A stretch of 64,000 nt of DNA from Elusimicrobiota bacterium. GTDB taxonomy: Bacteria; Elusimicrobiota; Elusimicrobia; UBA1565; UBA9628. Positions 41,894 to 50,724 of this stretch are shown piece after piece. The position numbers were made by a program, and so were the translations under genes. The DNA lies in NCBI GenBank assembly GCA_016218545.1, contig JACRDQ010000036.1, positions 248,001-312,000 on the forward strand. The letters run 5' to 3'. The first letter of the stretch is position 1. Each line of letters opens with the position of its first letter. A model generated the notes under the pieces. It saw only the letters and a list, made by a program, of their open reading frames with translations, was not told the origin of the DNA and searched no databases.

Positions 41894-42587
41894 TGTCCTG
41901 GAGGCCAAGGGCCTTTTCAAGTGCTACGGCGAGGGAGCGCAGGCGGTCGAGGTGCTCAAGGGGCTCGATTTCTCGGTCCTGGCAGGAGAATACCTGGTCA
42001 TCCTGGGACCCAGCGGCTGCGGCAAGTCCACCCTGCTCAACATCCTGGGGCTGATGGACCGGCCGGATGCCGGGGCGCTCCTGGTGTGCGGCCAGCCTGT
42101 CAATGCGATGGACGAAGCAGCAAGGTCGCGGCTTCGGGGCGACTCGATAGGCTTCGTGTTCCAGTTCGACTCGCTCCTGCCGGAGTTCACGGTGCTGGAG
42201 AACGTCACCATGCCGGAACGGATCGCCCTGGCACGCGGCGGCGACGTCGATCGCGAGGCGCGCATGGCCTCAGCCTGTCAGCGGGCGCAGGACCTTTTGA
42301 CGGGTCTGGGCCTGGGCAAGACAGCGGAACGCTTCCCCAGCCAGCTCTCAGGCGGGGAGAGACAGCGCGTGGCCATCTGCCGGGCTCTTTTGAGAAAGCC
42401 CGCGCTCCTGCTGGCGGACGAGCCTACGGGCAACCTGGACAAGGGCAACGGCGAATTGGTATTCAGGGACCTGCGCGGCCTTGCCGAGAAGGAGGGGGCG
42501 GCCGTGGTGGTGGTGACTCACAACGAACACGCAGGACTTCATGCGAACCGGGTCCTGAGCATGCTCGATGGAGCCATGATGCGATGA
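41886..42587 (+). CDS. lolD: Lipoprotein-releasing ABC ATPase LolD
   Basis: The 233-residue ATPase has Walker [11 protein letters not shown]-loop [12 protein letters not shown], signature [15 protein letters not shown], Walker [13 protein letters not shown] and the His switch in VVTHNEH. The Q-loop and LSGGERQR form are typical of LolD. It powers the LolC permease encoded just upstream, and its ATG lies inside the lolC 3' end. Confidence 0.95.
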   Translation: MANVLEAKGLFKCYGEGAQAVEVLKGLDFSVLAGEYLVILGPSGCGKSTLLNILGLMDRPDAGALLVCGQPVNAMDEAARSRLRGDSIGFVFQFDSLLPEFTVLENVTMPERIALARGGDVDREARMASACQRAQDLLTGLGLGKTAERFPSQLSGGERQRVAICRALLRKPALLLADEPTGNLDKGNGELVFRDLRGLAEKEGAAVVVVTHNEHAGLHANRVLSMLDGAMMR

Positions 42588-43462
42588 AGATCTACATCAA
42601 CGGACGGATCTGCGAGAAAGAAGAGGCCGTGGTCTCGGTCTTCGACCATGGCCTGCTCTACGGAGACGGCGTCTTCGAGGGCATCCGCGCCTATAATGGC
42701 CGGGTCTTTCGACTCGACGACCATTTAAGAAGGCTTCAGAAGTCGGCTGAAACCATCCTCCTTCCTCTCCCCATGCCGATCAAGAAGATCGAGGCAGCAG
42801 TCCTCGACACCCTGCGGCTCAACAGGCTCAAGGACGGCTACATCAGGCTCATCGTGACCCGCGGGGTCGGAGACCTTGGCCTGGACATGCGCAAGTGCAA
42901 GGCAGGAGGGACGCTCATCATCATCACGGACCACATCGAGCTCTACCCGGACGCCTACTATGACAAGGGCTTGGAGCTCATCGTCTCGACCATCCGCCAG
43001 CGCAGGCCTGACCAGTTGGCCCCAACGGTCAAGTCGCTCAACTACCTGGCTAATGTGCTGGCGCGCGCCGAGGCGACCAGGGCCGGGGCGCAGGAAGCGA
43101 TCTTGCTCAGCACGGACGGGTATGTGACTGAGTGCTCGGGAGACAACATCTTCTTCATCCGGGAAGGCACGATCGTGACGCCTCCGATGCACATCGGCAT
43201 CCTGGAAGGGGTCACGCGCAAGGTGGTCATGGAGCTTTGCCGCGACAAGCTGGGCACGCCAGTGGTAGAACGGCTCTTTGCTCCTTCAGAGCTTCAGAAC
43301 GCGGACGAGGTCTTCCTCACGGGTTCCGCGGCTGAGATCATCCCGGCGGTCAAGCTGGACGGCCGGACGATCGGGTCAGGCGCAGCGGGGCCGATCACCA
43401 AGAAGCTCATCGGCATCTTCAGGGAGTACGCTGCCACGCCGGGCTCTGGAACACCCATATAG
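42584..43462 (+). CDS. ilvE: Branched-chain amino acid aminotransferase (class IV)
   Basis: A 292-residue PLP class IV aminotransferase with VFDHGLLYGDGVFEGIRAYN, the PLP-lysine in TVKSLNYLANVLARAEA and the tail ECSGDNIFFI plus FLTGSAAEIIPAV. These fit branched-chain aminotransferase, although D-amino acid transaminase belongs to the same fold and cannot be excluded. The ATG overlaps the lolD stop, an unusual partner for an amino acid gene. Confidence 0.9.
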   Translation: MKIYINGRICEKEEAVVSVFDHGLLYGDGVFEGIRAYNGRVFRLDDHLRRLQKSAETILLPLPMPIKKIEAAVLDTLRLNRLKDGYIRLIVTRGVGDLGLDMRKCKAGGTLIIITDHIELYPDAYYDKGLELIVSTIRQRRPDQLAPTVKSLNYLANVLARAEATRAGAQEAILLSTDGYVTECSGDNIFFIREGTIVTPPMHIGILEGVTRKVVMELCRDKLGTPVVERLFAPSELQNADEVFLTGSAAEIIPAVKLDGRTIGSGAAGPITKKLIGIFREYAATPGSGTPI

Positions 43463-43480
43463 CCTCCCCGCGGGGGAGGC
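43462..43480 (+). promoter_or_regulatory. Hairpin sequestering the mcsA ribosome-binding site
   Basis: GCCTCCCC and GGGGAGGC form a perfect 8-bp stem with a 3-base loop between the ilvE stop and the mcsA ATG at 43488. The right arm is itself the Shine-Dalgarno sequence, seven bases before the start. Folding would block translation, so this may be a translational switch, for example a thermosensor. Confidence 0.5.
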
Positions 43481-43487
43481 AAGCGAC

Positions 43488-43844
43488 ATGATCTGTACCT
43501 CCTGCAAGAACGCCGAGGCCGTCGTCTTCGTGAAGACGATCATCGGCAACAAGGTCTCGCAGCAGGCCTTGTGCGCTGACTGCGCGGGCCAGACGCATCA
43601 GGCAGCCGAAGCCACAGACCCGCTCGAGAGCCTGCTCTCAGGCATGCCGGCCTTTCTCAAGCTCCTGCGCCCCACGCCGCGGGCCAGGACCCTCAGGTGC
43701 GCGGGTTGCGGCCTGACCTACGCGGAGCTCCGGCAGGCCGGCAAGCTGGGGTGCTCGGTCTGCTACGACACTTTCGAGGCTCACCTGCGGGGACTGATCC
43801 CGCGCATCCACGGCGGAGCCACAGGCCACCGGGGAGGAGTCTAG
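43488..43844 (+). CDS. mcsA: McsA-like activator of protein arginine kinase, lacking UVR motif
   Basis: The 118-residue protein has the four Cys pairs of McsA: CTSC, CADC, CAGC and CSVC (with GLTYAELRQAGKLGC between). McsA activates and anchors the arginine kinase McsB. Normal McsA proteins run to about 180 residues and end in a UVR coiled-coil motif; this one stops after IPRIHGGATGHRGGV, so the motif is missing. The kinase gene follows after six bases. Confidence 0.85.
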   Translation: MICTSCKNAEAVVFVKTIIGNKVSQQALCADCAGQTHQAAEATDPLESLLSGMPAFLKLLRPTPRARTLRCAGCGLTYAELRQAGKLGCSVCYDTFEAHLRGLIPRIHGGATGHRGGV

Positions 43845-43850
43845 AAGCCC

Positions 43851-44906
43851 ATGCAGCTTCAGAACATGCTGAAGGTGCCTGTGGGTTGGGCCCGGACAGA
43901 GGGCCCGAAGCACGACATCGTGCTCTCCACGCGCGTGCGCTTGGCGCGCAACCTGGCTAACCTGCCTTTCCCTGGCAGGTCCACGGAGCGGGCGCTCAAA
44001 GCCAGTCTGGATGCCTTCCTTGCTGCAAGCCGCAAGGCGCCTGAGCTCTCAGGCTCGGCCGTGGTGCGCATGGACGACCTCGACGACGTGGACCGCCTCC
44101 TCCTGGTGGAGCGGCACCTGGTCAGCCCTGCCTTGGCGGAGAACCCCACAGAGCGCGGGGTGCTGGTGGCTGGCGGGGATTCCTTGAGCCTCATGCTGAA
44201 CGAAGAAGACCATCTGCGCTTGGCAGCACTGAGGCCCGGCCTTTGCCTTGACGAGGCCCATGTCTCTGCCCGCTCGACTGAGCGGAGCCTGGCCAAGTCC
44301 CTGGATTTCGCCTTTCGCAAGGATTGGGGGTATCTTACGGCCTGCCCGACTAATCTTGGCACGGCCATGCGGGTCTCCTGCCTGGTGCACCTGCCAGGCT
44401 TGGCCCTGGCCGGCGTGATCGAGAGGCTCTTCGAGAACCTTTCTCGGCTGGGGCTCCTGGTGCGAGGCCTCTACGGAGAGGGCACCAAGGTCCTGGGCGA
44501 CTTCTACCAGATCTCGAACGCCAATGCCCTGGGACGCACAGAGTCTGAGATCGTGACTGCCGTGGGCAAGGCAGTGGGCCAGGTCGCTGACCGCGAGGCT
44601 GAGAGCCGGGCCAAGCTGGCCAGCGGCAGGGGACGCTTGCGCGTAGAGGACCTGGTGCACCGTTCAGCAGGCGTTTTGCAGAACGCGCGCATCCTCTCCT
44701 TCGAAGAGGCAAGCCACCACCTCTCATATCTTCGCATGGGCCATGCCCTGGGATGGAAGCTCCCGGGTTCCCTGGCCCAGGCTAATGAGCTAGGCGTCAT
44801 CACGCAACCAGGGCACATCCAGATGCGCGCCGGGCGCGAGCTTTCGCCGACGGACCGGGACGCGGCCCGGGCAGCGCTCATCCGCGAGCGGTTGGCCGAA
44901 GCCTAG
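43851..44906 (+). CDS. mcsB: Protein arginine kinase McsB
   Basis: A 351-residue ATP:guanido phosphotransferase with STRVRLARNLANLPF, SLMLNEEDHLRLAAL, DWGYLTACPTNLGTAMRVSC and GLYGEGTKVLGDFYQISN, all diagnostic of McsB. It phosphorylates arginines of misfolded proteins for ClpCP degradation in Firmicutes. No ctsR or clpC is in the window, so the target protease gene lies elsewhere. Confidence 0.93.
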   Translation: MQLQNMLKVPVGWARTEGPKHDIVLSTRVRLARNLANLPFPGRSTERALKASLDAFLAASRKAPELSGSAVVRMDDLDDVDRLLLVERHLVSPALAENPTERGVLVAGGDSLSLMLNEEDHLRLAALRPGLCLDEAHVSARSTERSLAKSLDFAFRKDWGYLTACPTNLGTAMRVSCLVHLPGLALAGVIERLFENLSRLGLLVRGLYGEGTKVLGDFYQISNANALGRTESEIVTAVGKAVGQVADREAESRAKLASGRGRLRVEDLVHRSAGVLQNARILSFEEASHHLSYLRMGHALGWKLPGSLAQANELGVITQPGHIQMRAGRELSPTDRDAARAALIRERLAEA

Positions 44907-44933
44907 GCCCTGAGGGGCAGGAGGAGTACGAGC

Positions 44934-46196
44934 ATGAGACGCCGAAACTTGGCTTCCTGGACCCTGGCCCTGACCGCTGGCCTGGGGCTTTCAGGCTGCG
45001 CCAGCGTGATGGGGCCCTCGGGCCACATGGCAGGCTCCATGGCCTATGTCCGCGCCCACAAGGGAGAGGGACTGCGCCGCACCATCGTCGGCGCGGAACC
45101 GGCCATCATGGAGGCGGCCTACAAGAGCCTGGACGTCGGCTCGACCTATACCATCACCCGGGAGGAGCACGCGCTCCTGGCCAAGGCCAACAACGTAGAC
45201 CTCGCCATCGGCATCTTCTTCTATCCCTCCCAGACCGCGGGCAGCACGGACGTGGAGATCCTCCTGGCCAGCCCCTGGCTCAAGGCCGCGGACATGCAGA
45301 AGTTCCAGGAGACTCAGTTCACGGCGCTCGCCCAAGCGGGACAGACCCGGACGGCGCAGGCTCCCGGGGCGGCCGCGCAGGCTCCTGCGCCCGCCCAGAC
45401 GGTTCCCCAGGCCCCTGCCGTCGCGTCCGACGTGGACTCGTTCGGCAAGCGCTTGCCGTCTCGGCCGGACGATTTCGCCCTCATCGTGGGGATCGAGCGC
45501 TACGAGACGCTTCCAGCGGCCGACTTCGGGCAGAGGGACGCTGAGGTCTTCAGGAGCTATGTCCTGGGCTTGGGCGTGCCTGAGGAGAACGTCATCTCGC
45601 TCACCGGCCCCAAGGCTACCAAAACGGGCATAGCCAAGTACCTCGAGGAGTGGCTCCCCAGGAACGTCACCCCTGAGTCGCGCGTGTACTTCTTCTACTC
45701 AGGCCACGGAGCCCCGGAACCGGAGTCAGGCGCGGCGTATCTCGTACCCTTTGACGGGGACCCCACATTCCTGCGCACGAGCGGCTATCCTTTGCCGCGA
45801 CTCTTCGAGAAGCTCCAGGCCCTCAAGGCCAAGGAGGTCGTCGTAGCCCTGGACTCCTGCTTCTCCGGGGCAGGCGGCCGCTCGGTCATTGCCAAGGGCG
45901 CTCGTCCCCTGGTGGCCGCGGCCTCCCTGGCGCCGGCAGGCCCCAAGGTCTCGGTCCTGGCAGCGTCGTCCTCCGACGAGATCTCAGGCTCCCTGGACGA
46001 GCAGGGGCACGGGCTCTTCACCTACTACCTGCTCAAGGGTTTGAAGGGCGAGGCTGACGCGGACAAGGACGGCCACGTGGCTCTTGAGGAACTGCACGCT
46101 TTCGTCCAGAAGGCGGTCCAGCGCGCCGCGCGACGGCAGAACCGGGAGCAGACGCCCCAGCTGCGCTCCGCCAAGCCGGGACTCAGGATCTACTGA
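44934..46196 (+). CDS. Lipoprotein caspase (peptidase C14/orthocaspase) with EF-hand-like loop
   Basis: The 420-residue protein has a lipoprotein signal ending LSGCAS, an Ala/Pro/Gln-rich linker, and a caspase-like p20 domain: DDFALIVGIERYETLP, catalytic His in FFYSGHGAPEPESG and catalytic Cys in VALDSCFSGAGGRS. Near the C-terminus DADKDGHVALEEL is a full 12-residue EF-hand-type calcium loop. It should act outside the inner membrane. GGAGGAG before the ATG supports the start. Calcium dependence is inferred. Confidence 0.9.
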   Translation: MRRRNLASWTLALTAGLGLSGCASVMGPSGHMAGSMAYVRAHKGEGLRRTIVGAEPAIMEAAYKSLDVGSTYTITREEHALLAKANNVDLAIGIFFYPSQTAGSTDVEILLASPWLKAADMQKFQETQFTALAQAGQTRTAQAPGAAAQAPAPAQTVPQAPAVASDVDSFGKRLPSRPDDFALIVGIERYETLPAADFGQRDAEVFRSYVLGLGVPEENVISLTGPKATKTGIAKYLEEWLPRNVTPESRVYFFYSGHGAPEPESGAAYLVPFDGDPTFLRTSGYPLPRLFEKLQALKAKEVVVALDSCFSGAGGRSVIAKGARPLVAAASLAPAGPKVSVLAASSSDEISGSLDEQGHGLFTYYLLKGLKGEADADKDGHVALEELHAFVQKAVQRAARRQNREQTPQLRSAKPGLRIY

Positions 46197-46211
46197 GCAC
46201 AAGGAGGGCGC

Positions 46212-46838
46212 ATGGGCTTCAACATCATCCCCAGGGAAGAGAAGTTCTTCGAGCTTTTCGAGCACCAGGCCGGCCACAACGTGGACGCTGCCAAGGCCTT
46301 CCTCGACCTCCTCAAGCACTGGGACCTGAAGTCCCCGGGGTTCGACAAGCTGCGCGACATCGAGCACGAGGCGGACATCACGACGCATGAGATCATCGAC
46401 AAGTTGAACCGCACCTTCGTCACGCCCTTCGACCGCGAGGACATCCACGAGCTCGCCTCGAAGATGGACGACATCGTAGACATCCTCCAGTCGCTTTCTT
46501 TGCGCATGCAGCTCTACGGCGTGGACCGGATCACGGACGACCTCAAGGCCATGTCCGAGACCCTGCTCCAGTCCGTGGAGTGCCTGCACAAGGCGGTGCC
46601 GCACCTCAAGGACCTCACCGAGACCCGGCGCATCCTCGACTACTGCATCGAGGTCAACCGCCTGGAGAACGCGGGCGACAACGCGCTCGCCCACGCCATC
46701 TCCCACCTCTTCAAGGGGAAGCCCGACCCCCTGGAGGTCATCAAGTGGAAGGAGATCTACGAGGGGGTCGAGGACGCCATCGACCGGTGCGAGGACGTGG
46801 CGAACACGATCGAAGGGATCGTGGTCAAGCAGGGCTGA
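46212..46838 (+). CDS. DUF47 (PhoU-like) protein, second copy
   Basis: The 208-residue helical protein has KLRDIEHEADITTHEIIDKL and TPFDREDIHELASKMDDIVD, the DUF47 core. It follows the caspase gene after 15 bases with a good GGAGGG ribosome-binding site. No phosphate permease is beside it, unlike the copy at 21 kb. It may serve another PiT protein elsewhere or have another role. Confidence 0.88.
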   Translation: MGFNIIPREEKFFELFEHQAGHNVDAAKAFLDLLKHWDLKSPGFDKLRDIEHEADITTHEIIDKLNRTFVTPFDREDIHELASKMDDIVDILQSLSLRMQLYGVDRITDDLKAMSETLLQSVECLHKAVPHLKDLTETRRILDYCIEVNRLENAGDNALAHAISHLFKGKPDPLEVIKWKEIYEGVEDAIDRCEDVANTIEGIVVKQG

Positions 46839-46845
46839 GCAGAGG

Positions 46846-47889
46846 TCAGGCCGGGACAGCGTCGTCCATGGAAAGATCCGGCTCTCCGGCCGTCTCCTCA
46901 GCCGGCATGCGCCACTCGTAGACGGGACAGCCGTCCACCACGCGGCCGGCCGGCACGAACGGGAACTCCGCCAGCAAGGGCTTGATGGCGTGCTCGGACA
47001 CGCTCACGGCGTCTACGGCCCCGTGCTTCTGCATGTGGCCCGCGATGTCGATGACCCGGTCGGTCATGGCTTCCATGGGGACCGAGTCCTCGGTCAGGAG
47101 GTCTCCGGTGTTGATGCCGATCCTGACCGCGAAGTCGTGCTTGATGCTCTTGACCTCCTTGTTGAAGGTCTTGAGCTCCTTGACCAGGGCCTGGCCCGCG
47201 CGCACCGCGTCGCGGGTCTCGAGGAAGCAGATCATGACGCCGTCCGGGGTCCAGGCGGACTTGAAGGCGTGGTTCCCCCTCAAGATCTCCTCGACCATGT
47301 TCTTATAGTGGATGAAGTCCTTCTCGGCCTTGGCCGGATCCTCCCCGGCCTTCATGCCGGTCGAGTTGACCACGTCGATGGACAGGAAAGCGAGCTTCTG
47401 CTTGTGCCGCTCCAGGGCCTTCTGGGCGTGGGCGATGACCTCCATGAGCTCGCCGCGCGTGAGCTTGCCCTTGCGCAGGCGGCCGAGCTTGCCCAGGATG
47501 GCCACGTCGTTCTCGTCCATCTCCGCGGCCTCGTCCCACCACGCGTCGGCCGTGTCCGAGCAGAGCTTGCCGCCCCGGCTGAGCACGCTCGAGAAGATGA
47601 AGGCTGCCGCGATGAGCATGAGGCGCGAGACGTCCTTGCCCTGGACCTTGGTCGGGAAGTTGTCCTGGAGGAAGCCCAGCACGGGCTGCTCGACCCTGGA
47701 GGCCATGCTGAGCAGCTTCTGGGAGGCGGGGTAGGTGTCCGCGTCCTGGAACCGGGAGAGCACCGTGGTGCCGATGAGGAAGAGCGCGCCTAGGAAGAAG
47801 GCCGTCCGGCCCGCGTTCAAGACGTAGGCTGCGACGCTCACGACACGGCACTTGATGCCGAAGATGCGGTCATCCGTGGGCTTGTTCAT
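46846..47889 (-). CDS. Membrane-bound class III adenylate/guanylate cyclase
   Basis: The 347-residue protein has two N-terminal helices (GRTAFFLGALFLIGTTVL and LMLIAAAFIFSSVLS), a Lys/Arg/Glu-rich linker, and a class III cyclase domain with LAFLSIDVVNSTGMKAGE, AWTPDGVMICFLETRDAV and FAVRIGINTGDLLTE. The two metal-binding Asp positions (SIDVVNST and TPDG) are present. The substrate-specifying residues do not let me choose between ATP and GTP. TACCAT nine bases before the ATG is the probable -10 box. It is not closely similar to the island cyclase at 34.8 kb. Confidence 0.82.
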   Translation of the reverse strand: MNKPTDDRIFGIKCRVVSVAAYVLNAGRTAFFLGALFLIGTTVLSRFQDADTYPASQKLLSMASRVEQPVLGFLQDNFPTKVQGKDVSRLMLIAAAFIFSSVLSRGGKLCSDTADAWWDEAAEMDENDVAILGKLGRLRKGKLTRGELMEVIAHAQKALERHKQKLAFLSIDVVNSTGMKAGEDPAKAEKDFIHYKNMVEEILRGNHAFKSAWTPDGVMICFLETRDAVRAGQALVKELKTFNKEVKSIKHDFAVRIGINTGDLLTEDSVPMEAMTDRVIDIAGHMQKHGAVDAVSVSEHAIKPLLAEFPFVPAGRVVDGCPVYEWRMPAEETAGEPDLSMDDAVPA

Positions 47890-48006
47890 GGCGGAGACAT
47901 GGTAGCACGGCCCCTCCCTCTCCACTGCGGGTCCAAGGTCCCAAAAGTGCCCGGGTAATGGGCCCTGCCTGATTGGGTCCAACGGCGGATGGGGCTTCCC
48001 CCCCTC

Positions 48007-48044
48007 AAAAAGAGCCGCCGGGCGCTTCACTGAGCGCCCGGCGG
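48007..48044 (-). terminator. Intrinsic terminator after pckG
   Basis: CCGCCGGGCGC (48015-48025) and GCGCCCGGCGG (48034-48044) form a perfect 11-bp stem with an 8-base loop, followed on the minus strand by a five-T run at 48011-48007. It lies 17 bases after the pckG stop. It is the clearest Rho-independent terminator in the window. Confidence 0.9.
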
Positions 48045-48060
48045 TCTTAAGGTCGGTCGG

Positions 48061-49860
48061 TCAGGCGCGGACAGGAGCCTTGCTCAGCCTCTCCTTGAGG
48101 CTGTTGAGCTCTTCGTTCAAGCCCTGGGGCAGCCTGTCTCCGAACTTGGCGAAGTGGCCCCTGATGGACTCGACCTCGGCCTTCCAGGCCTCGGTGTCCA
48201 CGCGGAGGAGCTCCTCCATGGATTCCTTGGACACGCCCAGACCGGCCACGTCGATGGCGTCCGCGGCAGGCAGGCGGCCTATGGGGGTCTCCACGGCCGA
48301 AGCCGTGCCCTCGAGCCGCTCGAAGGCCCACTTGAGTATCCTGGAGTTCTCGCCGTAGCCCGGCCAGAGGAAGCGGCCTTCCTTGGACTTGCGGAACCAG
48401 TTCACGTAGAAGATGCGGGGCAGCTTCTTGGGGTCCGCCTTCTTGCCGAGCTTGAGCCAGTGGCTGAAGTAGTCGCCCATGTGGTAGCCGCAGAAGGGCA
48501 GCATGGCCATGGGGTCGCGGCGGAGCTCGCCGACCTTGCCGGCCGCGGCCGCGGTCATCTCCGAGGAGGCGGTGGAGCCCAGGAAGGTGCCGTGCTGCCA
48601 GTCGAAGGACTCGATGACCAGGGGCACGACGCTCCCGCGGCGGCCGCCGAAGAAGAAGGCGGAGATCGGAACGCCCTTCGGGTCCTCCCAGGCTTTGTCG
48701 ATGGCCGGGCACTGGCCCGCGGGCGCGGTGAAGCGCGCGTTGGCGTGCGAGGCGACCTTGCCGCAGCCCGGGGTCCACTCCTCGCCGAGCCAGCTCGTGA
48801 GCTTCTGGGGCGTCTCGCCGCCCATGCCCTCCCACCAGACGTCCCCGTCCGGGGAAAGCCCGGTGTTCGTGAAGATGGCGTTCTTGGTGGCCGAGAGCAT
48901 GGCGTTCTTGTTCGACTCCATGGAGGTCCCCGGAGCCACGCCGAAGAACCCGTACTCGGGGTTGATGGCGTAGAGCCGGCCGTCCGGGCCGAACTTCATC
49001 CAGGCGATGTCGTCGCCCACGCACTCGACCTTCCAGCCGGGGATGGTGGGGATGAGCATGGCCAGATTGGTCTTGCCGCAGGCGCTCGGGAAGGCGGCGG
49101 CGAAGTACTTCTTCTCGCCCTTGGGGTTGGTGACGCCCATGATGAGCATGTGCTCGGCCAGCCAGCCTTCGTCGCGGGCCATGGCCGAGGCGATGCGCAG
49201 GGCGAAGCACTTCTTGCCCAAGAGAGCGTTGCCGCCGTAGCCGCTGCCGTAGGACCAGATCATGCGCTCCTCGGGGACGTGCACGATGAACTTGTTGCTG
49301 GGGTCGCAAGGCCAGAAGGAGTCCTTCTCGCCGGGCTTCAAGGGGGCTCCCACGGAGTGCAGGCAGGGCACGAAGGCGCCGTCTCCGAGCACGTCGAGGA
49401 CCTTCTTGCCCATGCGGGTCATGATCTTCATGTTGCAGACCACGTAGGGGGAGTCCGTGATCTGCACGCCGATGTAGGAGATCTTCGAGCCCAAGGGGCC
49501 CATGCTGAAGGGGATGACGTACATGGTCCGGCCCTTCATGCAGCCCGTGTAGAACTTGGTGAGCTTGGCCTTCATCTCCTCTGGCTCGCACCAGTTGTTG
49601 GTGGGGCCGGCGTCCTCCTTCCTCTTCGAGCAGATGAAGGTGCTCTGCTCCACGCGCGCGACGTCGCCGGGGTTGGAGCGGAAATAGTAGCTGTTGGGGC
49701 GCTTACCTTCGTTGAGCTTGACGGCCATGCCCGACTTGACCATCTCGCCCATGAGGCGGTCGTACTCTTCCTGGGAGCCGTCGCACCAGCAGACCTTGTC
49801 CGGCTGGCACAGCTCCGCGGTCTTCGTCACCCAATCCTGAAGCTTCTTGTCGGTCGCCAT
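48061..49860 (-). CDS. pckG: Phosphoenolpyruvate carboxykinase, GTP-dependent
   Basis: The 599-residue enzyme interconverts oxaloacetate and PEP with GTP/GDP. Visible motifs are the P-loop with active-site Cys in [16 protein letters not shown], metal and nucleotide residues in [30 protein letters not shown] and [16 protein letters not shown]. The ATG at 49860 has AAGGAGG about ten bases upstream. A palindrome near the likely transcription start suggests regulation, and a strong terminator follows. Confidence 0.97.
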   Translation of the reverse strand: MATDKKLQDWVTKTAELCQPDKVCWCDGSQEEYDRLMGEMVKSGMAVKLNEGKRPNSYYFRSNPGDVARVEQSTFICSKRKEDAGPTNNWCEPEEMKAKLTKFYTGCMKGRTMYVIPFSMGPLGSKISYIGVQITDSPYVVCNMKIMTRMGKKVLDVLGDGAFVPCLHSVGAPLKPGEKDSFWPCDPSNKFIVHVPEERMIWSYGSGYGGNALLGKKCFALRIASAMARDEGWLAEHMLIMGVTNPKGEKKYFAAAFPSACGKTNLAMLIPTIPGWKVECVGDDIAWMKFGPDGRLYAINPEYGFFGVAPGTSMESNKNAMLSATKNAIFTNTGLSPDGDVWWEGMGGETPQKLTSWLGEEWTPGCGKVASHANARFTAPAGQCPAIDKAWEDPKGVPISAFFFGGRRGSVVPLVIESFDWQHGTFLGSTASSEMTAAAAGKVGELRRDPMAMLPFCGYHMGDYFSHWLKLGKKADPKKLPRIFYVNWFRKSKEGRFLWPGYGENSRILKWAFERLEGTASAVETPIGRLPAADAIDVAGLGVSKESMEELLRVDTEAWKAEVESIRGHFAKFGDRLPQGLNEELNSLKERLSKAPVRA

Positions 49861-49905
49861 CGTGGACGGCCCTCCTTTGGATCCTCGGCTGGCCCGTGTC
49901 AACAC

Positions 49906-49931
49906 ATGACCACGGTCATCTTTCGACTATA
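49906..49931 (-). promoter_or_regulatory. Candidate pckG promoter and operator
   Basis: On the minus strand TATAGT (49931-49926) follows TTAACG after 18 bases. Six bases downstream ATGACC-GT-GGTCAT (49919-49906) is a perfect palindrome at the expected transcription start. The -35 candidate lies inside a longer palindrome (49939-49977). Both calls rest on pattern only. Confidence 0.4.
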
Positions 49932-49938
49932 CAACATA

Positions 49939-49977
49939 ATGGGGTCGGTCGTTAACAAAGTTGACGACTGACCCCAT
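49939..49977. repeat. REP-like near-perfect palindrome
   Basis: Two 18-base arms, ATGGGGTCGGTCGTTAAC and GTTGACGACTGACCCCAT, flank AAA. Sixteen of 18 positions pair and both mismatches allow G-U pairing on one strand. It starts at the last base of the stop codon of the downstream-facing zinc-ribbon gene and lies before pckG. It lacks a T-run. It resembles REP elements associated with Y1 transposases. Confidence 0.55.
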
Positions 49978-50636
49978 CAGTGGTTTTTCTTGAGTTTGGC
50001 GTTGAGCTTGAGCATCTGGCCGGCGCGGAACTCGGAGTCCACGTCGGCCTTGCGGAGGAACTCGGCAGCCTCGCGGTAGCGCTTCAAGGCCTCGTCGGAC
50101 CGGCCCCCGAGCTCGGCCTCGACCGCGCGCCGGACGATGACGTCGAGCTGAACCTGGTGCACGGCGCGGTGGACCTGCCTGCGGAGCTCGTCGAGGGGTT
50201 TTGGGTCGTCGAGCCTTTGAGCGTACTCCTCGAGCCTGAGGAGGAAGGCGGAATAGAGGCGGCGCTTGGCCTCGAGGTCGGTCACCTTCTCGACCTGGGA
50301 CAGGAGGTCCTTCCTCTCGGTCTTGGCGGTCTCGAGGATGAGCTCGATCTGCTTCTGCCTGGCCTCGCCCAGCATGGCGGCGGGCGAGCCGTCGATGGTG
50401 GGGATGCCGCGCTCCTCGTACTTCTTGAGGGCCGCCAAGTTCTCCACCACGATGTCGAGCCCGGCGATCTTGGACTGCGGGTTGACCGTGGTCTCGATCT
50501 TCTTGTTGGCGTCCTTAAGAGCCTGCTTGCGCAGGCCGACCTCGAGCGAAGCCATGTGCCGGCAGTTCGCGCAAAGCCCGGCCTTGTCCAGGCCGAAGAA
50601 GAGACCGATGCAGCCGCAGTACTTGCAGTGCTCCAT
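49977..50636 (-). CDS. Zinc-binding N-terminus plus helical-repeat protein
   Basis: The 219-residue protein begins MEHCKYCGCIGLFFGLDKAG then LCANC, a short Cys4 zinc knuckle, followed by charged helices (ALKKYEERGIPTIDG, LILETAKTERKDLLSQVEKV and a TPR-like GRSDEALKRYREAAEFL). The N-terminal part recalls zinc-ribbon proteins with DUF4236-like or restriction-associated helices, but I assign no family. TATACT eight bases before the ATG is the likely -10 box. It is cytoplasmic. Confidence 0.7.
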   Translation of the reverse strand: MEHCKYCGCIGLFFGLDKAGLCANCRHMASLEVGLRKQALKDANKKIETTVNPQSKIAGLDIVVENLAALKKYEERGIPTIDGSPAAMLGEARQKQIELILETAKTERKDLLSQVEKVTDLEAKRRLYSAFLLRLEEYAQRLDDPKPLDELRRQVHRAVHQVQLDVIVRRAVEAELGGRSDEALKRYREAAEFLRKADVDSEFRAGQMLKLNAKLKKNH

Positions 50637-50724
50637 GCCTGATAAGTATAGACTCCATGTCGCGGCCTGTCAAATCCCCCTCTCCTTTCCAGGGCGTTCT
50701 CCTCTTGGTATCATATCGCCGGCC

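Noticed and set aside
48154..49971. Plus-strand 605-codon frame opposite pckG
   Set aside because: Low-complexity shadow composition with no motif, against a full-length PEP carboxykinase on the minus strand.
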